A stretch of DNA of 64,000 nt from Chloroflexus aggregans DSM 9485. Lineage in GTDB: Bacteria; Chloroflexota; Chloroflexia; Chloroflexales; Chloroflexaceae. A program made the position numbers and the translations under genes. The stretch is taken from contig NC_011831.1 of NCBI RefSeq assembly GCF_000021945.1, forward strand, positions 2,555,353 to 2,619,352, in the 5' to 3' direction. This document shows, in pieces, positions 10,725 through 18,715 of the stretch. The stretch's first letter is position 1; every line of letters begins with the position of its first letter. A model generated the notes under the pieces. That model was given only the letters and a program-made list of their open reading frames with translations. It had not been told where the DNA came from and did no database searches.

Positions 10725-13681
10725 TTGATGCAGAATTGCGTATTCCTCGTGCCACGTACCGCCTACAACTGAACGCCGATCTCACGTTTACCGATGTCGC
10801 CCGTTTGGTGCCTTACTTCGTTGATCTTGGAATCGGTGATCTCTACTTTTCACCGATCTTGACCCCGCGAGCCGGCAGTCGTCACGGCTACGATATTACC
10901 GATCATTCGCAAATCAACCCTGAACTCGGTGGCGAGGCCGGCTTCACCCAGCTTGCCGAGACCTTACGCGCCCATGAACTCGGTCTGATCCTTGATGTCG
11001 TACCCAACCACATGGGGATTGGCGATCCGCGGAACGTGTGGTGGCGCGATGTCCTGGAAAACGGGCCAAGCTCCATCTTTGCCCCGTACTTTGACATTGA
11101 CTGGGATCCGGTGCCGCCCGAATTGCACGGCAAAGTGCTGTTACCGGTGCTCGGTGATCAGTACGGGGTTATTCTCGAACGGGGTGAACTACGTTTGTAC
11201 TACGACGACGATGGCGGGTTCAGTCTGGGCTATTGGGAGCACCGGTTTCCGTTGAATCCGCGGAGCTACGCCGACATTCTGACGCAACGGCTTGATGATC
11301 TCCTGAGTAACCTCGGTAGCGATCACCCTGATGCGATTGAGTTGCAGAGTATCATCACTGCTATCGGTTACCTGCCTTCATGTCACGAGGTATCACCTGA
11401 ACGGATAATTGAGCGTAACCGCGAGAAAGAAGTGATTAAACGTCGGATTGCGACGCTGGTCGCGAATAGTGAACCGGTACGTCAGATGATCGCGCAAGCA
11501 CTGGCCGACTACAACGGTGATCCGTCCGATCCAAAAAGTTTTGACTTGCTTGATACGTTACTTGCCCGTCAATCGTACCGGTTGGCGTTCTGGCGGGTAG
11601 CAACCGAAGAGATTAACTACCGTCGCTTCTTTGACATCAACGATCTGGCCGCCATCCGCGTCGAACTTCCCGATGTCTTACAAGCTACGCATGATCTGAT
11701 CATGCGCTTGTTGGCCGAGGGGATTGCGACCGGCGCCCGCATCGACCACCCCGATGGCCTCTGGCAACCGGCCACCTATTTTCGTCAATTGCAAGAGAGT
11801 TACCTACGGTATGCCGCCGTATTCCGCTTTGGAGGGAGCGCACCTGCCGATCTCGATGAGCAGATCCGGCGACGACTCGCGCAGGCTGAGCGTGGTGAAC
11901 GGCCATGGCCGCTCTACGTAGTCGCCGAGAAGATTCTGAGCCACGGCGAACCGTTACCCTCGGATTGGGCCGTCGCCGGAACAACCGGCTACGATTTTCT
12001 GAACCAGATTGGGGGCGTCTTGATCGACCGCAGTAGCCAGCGCGCACTCAACCGACTGTATAGCCAATTTGCCGGGCCGCAGCCCACTTTCGCCAATCTG
12101 GTCAATAGCAAAAAGAAAGAGATCATGCTCGTCTCGCTCGCCAGTGAAGTCAACACGCTTAGTCATCTGCTTGACCGGCTGGCCGAACGCACGCGACGTT
12201 ACCGTGACTTCACCCTGAACAGCCTGACGTTTGCTATCCGCGAGGTGATTGCAGGGATGCCGGTGTACCGTACCTACATCAGCTCTGATGGTGTTGTGAG
12301 CCAACGTGATGAGCAGGCAATCCGCGTGGCGGTGCGCGAGGCAAAGCGACGTAACCCACGCACAGCGGCACAGATCTTCGACTTTATCGAGGATACATTG
12401 CTCTTGCGTAATCTTGACCACTTTGCGCCGGAGGTACGCGATGATGTGGTACGCTTCGTGATGAAGTTCCAGCAACTCAGTGGGCCGGTGATGGCGAAGG
12501 GCGTGGAAGATACAGCATTTTATGTCTACAATCGCCTGGTCGCATTGAATGAGGTAGGTGGCCATCCCGAACTTTTCGGCTGCGAAGTGAGTGAGCTACA
12601 CGCCGCCGCACAAGAACGGCAGCGCCACTGGCCGCACAGTATGGTCACCACTTCTACCCACGATACCAAGCGTAGCGAAGATGTGCGCGCGCGGATTAGT
12701 GTCCTTAGCGAATTGCCCGATGAATGGCACCGACACGTGATCCGCTGGAGCCGACTAAACACGGCTAAGCGCAGTACCATCGAGGGTGGGATGGCGCCGA
12801 GTCGTAATGATGAATACTTGCTCTATCAAACACTGGTCGGTACGTGGGAGTCGATGGATCAGCTTGAAACCTTTACCCAGCGGATCGCTGCCTACATGGA
12901 GAAGGCGACCCGTGAAGCTAAGGTGAATACGAGCTGGATCAACCCTAACGCCGATTATGATGCTGCCGTCCAACGTTTTGTACGAGGTATTCTTGATCCA
13001 CGTCGCTCGCGCCGTTTTCTCGATAGCCTCGATGCCTTCGCCCATCGGATCGCCTTTTTTGGACGGTGGAATAGTTTGACCCAGACGATTGTTCGTCTCA
13101 CCACACCGGGTGTGCCCGATCTTTACCAGGGATGCGAATTGTGGGATTTTAGTCTGGTTGATCCGGATAATCGGCGTCCGGTCGATTTTCAGCGTCGAGT
13201 AGCGCTCTTGGCCGATCTGCGTGCCCGACAGGCGGCCTGCGAGAAGGCTGCACTAGCCGATGAGCTGTTGGCGTCGGCGGCAGATGGACGGATCAAGCTC
13301 TACACGATTGCTACGGCGCTTGATCTCCGTCGCCAACGCCCCGAACTCTTCAGTGCCGGTGAGTATCTACCGCTGACGGCAAGTGGGCCTACTGCCGAAC
13401 ACGTGATCGCCTTTGCGCGTCGGCATCCGAGTGCCGGTGAAGCGATCACGGTTGCACCGCGGCTCACGGCACGCCTGAGTAACGGGCGTGAAGTGCCGCC
13501 GGTCGGTGCGCTGTGGGGCGAGACATGGTTGCCCTTGCCGCAGAGTACGCCGGGTAGCCGGTATCACAACCTTTTCACCGGCGAACGTCTCGTTGTGACC
13601 GAGTACTCGGCAGCGCCGGGGCTGGCCCTCGCCGAGATATTGCGGCGCTGGCCGATTGCCCTGTTGGTGCGTGAAGATTAG
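10721..13681 (+). CDS. treY: Malto-oligosyltrehalose synthase
   Basis: TreY (986 residues) converts the reducing-end maltose unit of a maltodextrin into a trehalosyl unit by intramolecular transglycosylation. It belongs to GH13_26. The N-terminus IPRATYRLQLNADLTF and the segment YFSPILTPRAGSRHGYD are diagnostic. Catalytic residues appear as D342 (ARIDHPDGLW), E403 (VVAEKIL) and D648 (TSTHDTKRSED). The long helical insertion normal for the family lies between about 180 and 330, and the total length is slightly above the more typical 700-950. The start overlaps the stop of the GH57 gene (ATGA) and is preceded by AGGAGAG. With treZ it completes a glucan-to-trehalose route. Confidence 0.94.
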   Translation: MIDAELRIPRATYRLQLNADLTFTDVARLVPYFVDLGIGDLYFSPILTPRAGSRHGYDITDHSQINPELGGEAGFTQLAETLRAHELGLILDVVPNHMGIGDPRNVWWRDVLENGPSSIFAPYFDIDWDPVPPELHGKVLLPVLGDQYGVILERGELRLYYDDDGGFSLGYWEHRFPLNPRSYADILTQRLDDLLSNLGSDHPDAIELQSIITAIGYLPSCHEVSPERIIERNREKEVIKRRIATLVANSEPVRQMIAQALADYNGDPSDPKSFDLLDTLLARQSYRLAFWRVATEEINYRRFFDINDLAAIRVELPDVLQATHDLIMRLLAEGIATGARIDHPDGLWQPATYFRQLQESYLRYAAVFRFGGSAPADLDEQIRRRLAQAERGERPWPLYVVAEKILSHGEPLPSDWAVAGTTGYDFLNQIGGVLIDRSSQRALNRLYSQFAGPQPTFANLVNSKKKEIMLVSLASEVNTLSHLLDRLAERTRRYRDFTLNSLTFAIREVIAGMPVYRTYISSDGVVSQRDEQAIRVAVREAKRRNPRTAAQIFDFIEDTLLLRNLDHFAPEVRDDVVRFVMKFQQLSGPVMAKGVEDTAFYVYNRLVALNEVGGHPELFGCEVSELHAAAQERQRHWPHSMVTTSTHDTKRSEDVRARISVLSELPDEWHRHVIRWSRLNTAKRSTIEGGMAPSRNDEYLLYQTLVGTWESMDQLETFTQRIAAYMEKATREAKVNTSWINPNADYDAAVQRFVRGILDPRRSRRFLDSLDAFAHRIAFFGRWNSLTQTIVRLTTPGVPDLYQGCELWDFSLVDPDNRRPVDFQRRVALLADLRARQAACEKAALADELLASAADGRIKLYTIATALDLRRQRPELFSAGEYLPLTASGPTAEHVIAFARRHPSAGEAITVAPRLTARLSNGREVPPVGALWGETWLPLPQSTPGSRYHNLFTGERLVVTEYSAAPGLALAEILRRWPIALLVRED

Positions 13682-13751
13682 ACGAACGGCGTGGTGGCAG
13701 CGATAACGCTGCACAAAGTCGTATCTACACTCATATCGGCTAAAACTTCTG

Positions 13752-13781
13752 TTTACCTTCATCGGCATTTTCGGCTATACT
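13752..13781 (+). promoter_or_regulatory. Candidate sigma70-type promoter of the 2-oxoacid dehydrogenase operon
   Basis: TTTACC (13752-13757), an 18-base spacer and TATACT (13776-13781) sit in the gap between treY and the E1alpha gene. The predicted leader of about 135 bases contains a stem-loop at 13862-13885. A short direct repeat (CACCTGAT twice) starts just after the -10. Confidence 0.5.
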
Positions 13782-13861
13782 ATTTATGGTCACCTGATCA
13801 CCTGATCGCCGTCGATGGGGACGGAACGTAAGCGTATGAGTGTGCGTCTTCGTTGTCGTGC

Positions 13862-13885
13862 CCCGCTACGGCGAGCCGTGGCGGG
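13862..13885 (+). promoter_or_regulatory. Leader stem-loop upstream of the E1alpha gene
   Basis: CCCGCTACGG-CGAG-CCGTGGCGGG folds into a 10-pair stem (one G-U) with a tetraloop, about 40 bases before the E1alpha start. No run of T follows, so it is not a classic terminator. It could affect mRNA stability or attenuation. Confidence 0.4.
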
Positions 13886-13923
13886 TATTTACTATTGGCG
13901 CATAGCTAGAGGGAGGGATTCCA

Positions 13924-14946
13924 ATGACCGTCTCGATCAATGAAATCAGCGCCAGTCCGAGCTTTGGACACGATCTACCGCCGCATACCCTTCGCGATAT
14001 GCTCCGGTACATGATGTTGGCCCGGGCACTCGATGAGCGTATGTGGGTGCTCAATCGAGCCGGAAAAGCGCCGTTCGTGATTAGTTGTCAGGGACATGAA
14101 GCTGCTCAGGTCGGTGCGGCGTTTGCCTTACAGCGGGGCAAAGATTTTATCCTGCCTTACTATCGTGGCTTGGCTACGGTGTTGGTGATGGGAATGACGC
14201 CGACGGAAGTGATGCTTGGTCTCTTTGCACGCGCCACCGATCCAAGCTCAGGTGGTCGCCAAATGCCGGCCCACTACGGATGTCGTCGTCTCAAAATCGT
14301 GACCCAATCGTCGCCGGTCGGCACGCAGATTGCGCATGCTGCGGGGATTGGTCTGGCCGAGAAGATCAAAGGTGGTGATGCGGTAGCGTGGGTATCGTTT
14401 GGTGAAGGGACCACCAGCCAGGGCGATTTTCACGAAGCGCTCAATTTGGCAGCCGTACACCGGCTGCCGGTCATTTTTCAATGCGAAAATAACGAATACG
14501 CGATTAGTGTTCACCAACGGCAGCAAATGGCTGTAGCTAGCGTTGCCGACCGTGGCCCAGCCTACGGTATTCCCGGTATTAGTGTCGATGGTACCGATGT
14601 GTTGGCCGTCTACGAAGTTACCCGCCGCGCCGTTGAGCGAGCCCGGCGTGGCGATGGTCCAACGTTGATCGAGGCCCGGGTGGTACGGATGACCGCGCAC
14701 TCGAGTGACGATAACGACCGCACCTATCGCCCGCCCCACGAACTAACGTTGGTGCGACACCAAGATCCGATCGTGCGTTTTATCGCCCAATTGCGTGAAC
14801 ACGGCATCTTGAGTGAAGCCGACGAGCAAGCGATGCGCACCGAAGTGGCCGAGATCGTTGATAAAGCGACGACAGAGGCGGACCAGGCGCCGATGCCCGA
14901 ACCGGAGACGCTGTACGATCACGTCTATGCCCCGACGCGATCGTAA
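13924..14946 (+). CDS. 2-oxoacid dehydrogenase E1 component, alpha subunit (branched-chain type)
   Basis: This 340-residue subunit carries the thiamine diphosphate (ThDP) binding fold of a heterotetrameric E1 that decarboxylates a 2-oxoacid and acylates the E2 lipoyl domain. The ThDP motif runs from GEGTTSQGD (G160) to CENNEYAIS. The segments GRQMPAHYG, VTQSSPVGTQIAHA and AHSSDDNDRTYR resemble branched-chain 2-oxoacid dehydrogenase alpha subunits more than pyruvate dehydrogenase ones. Substrate specificity cannot be settled from sequence by eye, so acetoin or pyruvate remain possible. A GGGAGGG stretch precedes the start. It is followed by the beta subunit and E2 on the same strand; no E3 is in the window. 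Confidence 0.88.
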   Translation: MTVSINEISASPSFGHDLPPHTLRDMLRYMMLARALDERMWVLNRAGKAPFVISCQGHEAAQVGAAFALQRGKDFILPYYRGLATVLVMGMTPTEVMLGLFARATDPSSGGRQMPAHYGCRRLKIVTQSSPVGTQIAHAAGIGLAEKIKGGDAVAWVSFGEGTTSQGDFHEALNLAAVHRLPVIFQCENNEYAISVHQRQQMAVASVADRGPAYGIPGISVDGTDVLAVYEVTRRAVERARRGDGPTLIEARVVRMTAHSSDDNDRTYRPPHELTLVRHQDPIVRFIAQLREHGILSEADEQAMRTEVAEIVDKATTEADQAPMPEPETLYDHVYAPTRS

Positions 14947-15058
14947 CGCAAAGGGCGCAAAGGGTGCAAAGGACGCAGAGAGTCAACGCAAAGGCGCAAA
15001 GGGCGCAAAGAGCGCTAACGCAAAGGCGCAGAGAGTCAACGCAAAAGCGCGATGAGCA
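14947..15058 (+). repeat. Low-complexity GCGCAAAG repeat array between E1alpha and E1beta
   Basis: Immediately after the E1alpha stop codon is a run of imperfect units of the form AACGCAAAGGCGCAAAG and GGACGCAGAGAGTC, repeated about four times with variation. The reverse complement of the same unit makes up parts of the array at 60114-60519, so this is an interspersed family and not a local slippage product. It lies inside an operon and encodes no convincing peptide. Confidence 0.8.
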
Positions 15059-15128
15059 CGAAGGTGCGAAGGTGTCGATGATTGACGAGCTTTGATGAGT
15101 GTACCTCTGCTTCGCTACGGAGGATGAG

Positions 15129-16112
15129 ATGCCTGAGATGAATCTACTCGAAGCGATTCGGCAGGGCCTCGATGAGGCGATGGCTGCCGATCCACGCGTT
15201 TTCATTTTCGGTGAAGATGTTGGGAAGCGCGGCGGTGTCTTCCGTGTTACCGAAGGGTTGTACGACAAATACGGACCGATGCGAGTGATCGATTCGCCAT
15301 TGGCCGAGAGTGTGATTGTCGGTGCGAGTATTGGCGCGGCACTGAATGATATGCTGCCGATCGCCGAGATCCAATTCGCCGACTTCATTGCCCCGGCGTT
15401 TAATCAGATTGTGCAAGAGGCAGCTCGTATCCACTACCGCTCGAACGGTGATTGGGAAGTGCCGCTGGTGATCCGTGTACCATACGGTGGCGGAATTCAC
15501 GGTGCGCTTTACCATAGTCAGAGTGTTGAGGCCTTCTTTGCCCACGTGCCCGGTCTTAAGGTGGTGACGCCTTCAACCCCCTATGACGCCAAGGGCTTGC
15601 TCAAGAGCGCCATCGCAGACCCGAACCCGGTGCTCTTCCTCGAACACAAGAAGACGTATCGCCTGATCAAGGGTTTTGTCCCGGAAGAGGATTATCGAGT
15701 GCCGATTGGTCCCGCCGACATCAAGCGGCCCGGTGAGGATGTATCGGTCTTTGCGTATGGTCTGATGCTGCATTACTGCCTCGAAGCTGCACAAACACTT
15801 GCCGCCGAAGGAGTGAGCGTTGAGGTTGTCGATCTGCGCACGCTGCGCCCGCTCGATACCGAGACGATTCTGGCCAGTGTACGGCGCACCGGTAAGGCAC
15901 TGATCGTCCACGAAGACAATCTGTTTGGCGGATTTGGCGGTGAGGTCGCGGCGATTATCGCTGAGCACGCCTTTGAATACCTCGATGGGCCGGTGATGCG
16001 GATCGGTGGACCCGATGTGCCGGCAATGCCGTTTGCTCATTCGCTAGAAACAGCGTTTATGCCGTCACCGACTTCAATTGCAGCGGCAATGCGCCGGCTC
16101 GCAGCCTATTGA
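15129..16112 (+). CDS. 2-oxoacid dehydrogenase E1 component, beta subunit
   Basis: This 327-residue transketolase-like subunit pairs with the E1alpha upstream. It starts with PEMNLLEAIRQGLDEAMAAD, followed by FGEDVGKRGGVFRVT, DSPLAESVIVGASIGAA and EIQFADFI, all typical of the family. HEDNLFGGFGGEVAA and GGPDVPAMPFA lie near the C-terminus. The frame is open from 15099, but the ATG at 15129 has GGAGG five bases upstream and gives the normal family N-terminus. It is separated from E1alpha by a repeat array of about 110 bases and precedes E2 by 47 bases. Confidence 0.93.
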   Translation: MPEMNLLEAIRQGLDEAMAADPRVFIFGEDVGKRGGVFRVTEGLYDKYGPMRVIDSPLAESVIVGASIGAALNDMLPIAEIQFADFIAPAFNQIVQEAARIHYRSNGDWEVPLVIRVPYGGGIHGALYHSQSVEAFFAHVPGLKVVTPSTPYDAKGLLKSAIADPNPVLFLEHKKTYRLIKGFVPEEDYRVPIGPADIKRPGEDVSVFAYGLMLHYCLEAAQTLAAEGVSVEVVDLRTLRPLDTETILASVRRTGKALIVHEDNLFGGFGGEVAAIIAEHAFEYLDGPVMRIGGPDVPAMPFAHSLETAFMPSPTSIAAAMRRLAAY

Positions 16113-16159
16113 GGCATGTACGTCAAGATACGCCCGTGACAGATAGCAGGTGAACTTCC

Positions 16160-17494
16160 ATGATCGACATCAAAATGCCCCAACTCGGCGAGAGCGTTAC
16201 CGAAGGTACTGTTGGCCGCTGGCTGAAACGGCCCGGCGAACCGGTCGCGAAATACGAACCGTTGTTGGAAGTAGTTACCGATAAGGTCGATACGGAGGTA
16301 CCGGCGCCTGAAGCTGGTGTTCTCCACGAGATTTTGGTTCCCGAAGGTGAGACGGTACGGGTGGGAACGGTGATCGCACGGCTCGCCCCGGCAGGAGCTG
16401 CGGTGAGCACGCCAACACCGGTGGCTGCGACGAGTGCTGTAGCAGTCTCCACGACCAGTGCCTCGGCAACCACCACGACAACGGTGGCTCCACCGGCCAG
16501 TGATGGGCGTAATACCTATCTCTCGCCGGTCGTAGCGCGGTTGCTCGCCGAACACAACCTTGATCCGGCGCAGATTCGCGGTACTGGACAAGGCGGGCGT
16601 ATTACCAAACAAGATGTTATGCGCTTCCTCGCCGAACGTGAACGCCAGGCGGTGAACGCGCCGGCTCCCACACCCGCGCCGGTCGCTGCTCCTACCCCGG
16701 CTCCCACACCCGCGCCGGTCGCTGCTCCTACCCCGATGCCTACACCCGCGCCGGTCGCTGCTCCTTCGCCGACGCCCGCGCCCACACCGGTTGAGATTCC
16801 TGCTGACGCTGAATTGGTGCCATTGACGCCAATGCGGCGCAGCATTGCCGAGCATATGGCTCGCTCGGTACGCACCTCGCCGCACGTCACAACTGTGATG
16901 GAGGCAGATTTGAGCCGCGTGCTCGCCCATCGAGCCGCTCATCAAGAAGCCTTTAATCGGCAAGGTGTGCGTCTCACGCTTACCCCATATTTCATCATTG
17001 CCGCTATTGCCGGACTACAAGCCGTACCGGTATTCAACGGCAGCTTCACCGAGCAAGGTATCATCCTACATCGCCGTATTAATGTGGGGATTGCAGTTGC
17101 GCTCAACGAAGGTCTATTGGTACCGGTCATTCCTGATGCTGACGAGAAGAATCTGCTCGGCCTGGCCCGTGCCGTCAACGATCTCGCCGAACGGGCACGT
17201 ACCAGGCGTTTGCGCCCAGAAGAAACACAAGGTGGTACGTTCACCATCACGAACCACGGGGTGACCGGTAGCCTGTTTGCAACGCCGATCATCAATCAGC
17301 CGCAGGCCGGTATTCTCGGTATCGGTGCAGTGGTCAAACGACCGGTCGTTATTTCCCAAAATGGGCTTGATGCCATCGCCATTCGTCCGCTCTGCTATCT
17401 CTCGTTTACCTTCGATCACCGGATTGCCGATGGCGCCACTGCCGACCGATTCCTCGCTACCGTTAAACAACGGCTCGAACAGTGGGAGAGTTAA
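16160..17494 (+). CDS. Dihydrolipoyl acyltransferase (E2) of a 2-oxoacid dehydrogenase complex
   Basis: This 444-residue E2 core protein moves acyl groups from E1 to CoA. Domains in order: one lipoyl domain (1-78) with the lipoylated K42 in TDKVD; an Ala/Ser/Thr linker; a peripheral-subunit-binding domain (about 118-155, LSPVVARLLAEHNLDPAQI); a second linker (about 165-215) built from a 12-residue Pro-Ala-Thr unit visible as near-exact 36-base repeats at 16668-16780; and the catalytic domain (about 220-444) with the active-site H420 and D424 in DHRIADG. The terminal YLSFTFDHRIADG motif is intact. It is the last gene of the operon; a stem-loop follows at 17513-17545. Confidence 0.93.
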   Translation: MIDIKMPQLGESVTEGTVGRWLKRPGEPVAKYEPLLEVVTDKVDTEVPAPEAGVLHEILVPEGETVRVGTVIARLAPAGAAVSTPTPVAATSAVAVSTTSASATTTTTVAPPASDGRNTYLSPVVARLLAEHNLDPAQIRGTGQGGRITKQDVMRFLAERERQAVNAPAPTPAPVAAPTPAPTPAPVAAPTPMPTPAPVAAPSPTPAPTPVEIPADAELVPLTPMRRSIAEHMARSVRTSPHVTTVMEADLSRVLAHRAAHQEAFNRQGVRLTLTPYFIIAAIAGLQAVPVFNGSFTEQGIILHRRINVGIAVALNEGLLVPVIPDADEKNLLGLARAVNDLAERARTRRLRPEETQGGTFTITNHGVTGSLFATPIINQPQAGILGIGAVVKRPVVISQNGLDAIAIRPLCYLSFTFDHRIADGATADRFLATVKQRLEQWES

Positions 17495-17508
17495 GGTTGG
17501 ATCGATAG

Positions 17509-17548
17509 GCACCGAGGAAGGTAGAGAATACGCTCACCTTCCTCGTGC
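17509..17548 (+). terminator. Stem-loop after E2, possible terminator
   Basis: CGAGGAAGGT (17513-17522) pairs with ACCTTCCTCG (17536-17545) across a 13-base loop, and the stem extends by GCA/TGC with a one-base bulge. It starts 15 bases after the E2 stop codon. No T-tract follows, so termination efficiency is uncertain. Confidence 0.5.
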
Positions 17549-17784
17549 TTACCCGGTCGGCAAAACGATCACGTTTCGATCCCGTCACGTTTCGATTCCG
17601 TTTCGCATACTCTTGTAGGTCTTTGGATGACCTCAATAACTCTACGCATAGATAAAAATAACCCCACTGCAAAAACGACCAGACAACAGCACTCCGAAAA
17701 CCCTCCTCACAATCGGCCCACTGGGGTAAACATACAGTACATCCACCTGCTGAGGAGACGACCTGCCCGAAGCGCTTCACAAGC

Positions 17785-18318
17785 GGCGTGAGCATTCCTG
17801 AGCGGCGACCTGCGACAAGAATGCTGCGTCCGTCTGGACAAAGCGCCTTCGCCGTGCTCTCCCGCGACCTGCCTTCACGCCCCACGGTGCCCGTGAACGT
17901 TCTGGTGGCGCTGACGTTTCTCACGGCAGCCCACGGCTGGACGGATGAAGCAATGCTGGGAGCACGGTTCACGACGGCAGCCACGCACAGCAAACGAGCG
18001 ACACCCCGGCGGACTGCCGTTGCCTCCGAAGGATGTGACCGTTATCCGTGGCGCGCACGATGGCCGCGCCAACCCCGGCTACGCGGCGATGATGTGCTGC
18101 GCTGCACCGACAACGACCGGCGCCTGGCCCGCCGACGGCAGCGCATGCAACAGGCGACCGGGCAGCCCACACCCTGCGAACAACCGTCGCAGCCACCGAG
18201 GGCAGCGTCACCCGTCCCGGCAGGACCCCTTCCCGTGCGCGGCCTGTTCCAGACGACTTGGCTGGTCATTGGTGCCACCACCGTGAGCCATATCCGGCGG
18301 CTGCTCCGTTCTTGGTGA
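17785..18318 (+). pseudogene. Decayed transposase remnant
   Basis: The open frame from GTG 17788 contains RMLRPSGQSAF and SRPTVPVNVLVALTFLTAAHGWTDEAML, which matches the N-terminal DUF772-like part of IS1182/IS5-type transposases. After that the frame turns into Arg- and Pro-rich sequence with no family resemblance, until TTWLVIGATTVSHIRRLL near the end, which looks like the C-terminal helix of the same kind of transposase. I read this as a transposase that lost its catalytic middle by deletion and frameshift. The segment is clearly richer in GC than the sequence on its right (18470-18715). No terminal inverted repeats were found by eye. Confidence 0.45.
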
Positions 18319-18715
18319 GAACAGAACATGGAGCGCAACAGCAGACGAACTCAGCAAGGGAACGCACGCACGAGCGGTTGCAAACGGCGTTGTTGTTTAT
18401 TGTGCCTTACCTTGGTGCGGGTGTTTCGGCTGCACCACCCGGCGGCAAGTCCGATGTTCGGATGTAAAGTTCAGCTTGTTGCAGCGGAAGTAAAACCTAA
18501 ATTTTCGCTATCTTCATCAAACAACACATTCCAATGATAAAAAGAGAAAAACGTTAGCACGACATGACCGATCTATTAAGGACAACATCGTGATCATGTA
18601 CGGATCGCGCTTGTTTTTACCTGAGATAATTCAACAGGCTACAACGTAGTAGACAGTCGCAATTAAGCGTGTTATATTCAGAGACAAACTTGGGCCATGT
18701 GCTGAGTATACCGGC
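18319..18715. other. Intergenic sequence, no supported gene
   Basis: Short overlapping frames occur but none looks like a protein. The first 150 bases are GC-rich like the transposase remnant, then composition drops sharply to AT-rich. A TATATT at 18673-18678 could be a -10 for the next gene, but I see no matching -35. Confidence 0.5.

Noticed and set aside
14947-15058. Possible CRISPR array
   Set aside because: The units are short, imperfect and without regular unique spacers, and no cas gene is in the window. The array at 60114 fails for the same reason.
14780-15388. A 202-codon - strand frame across the E1alpha-E1beta junction
   Set aside because: It is antisense to both genes and includes the low-complexity array, which gives its Cys/Leu-rich middle.
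16106-16963. A 285-codon - strand frame with Arg/Gly/Cys-rich repeats opposite the E2 gene
   Set aside because: The repeats are the antisense of the E2 Pro-Ala linker; E2 has complete domains and catalytic residues.
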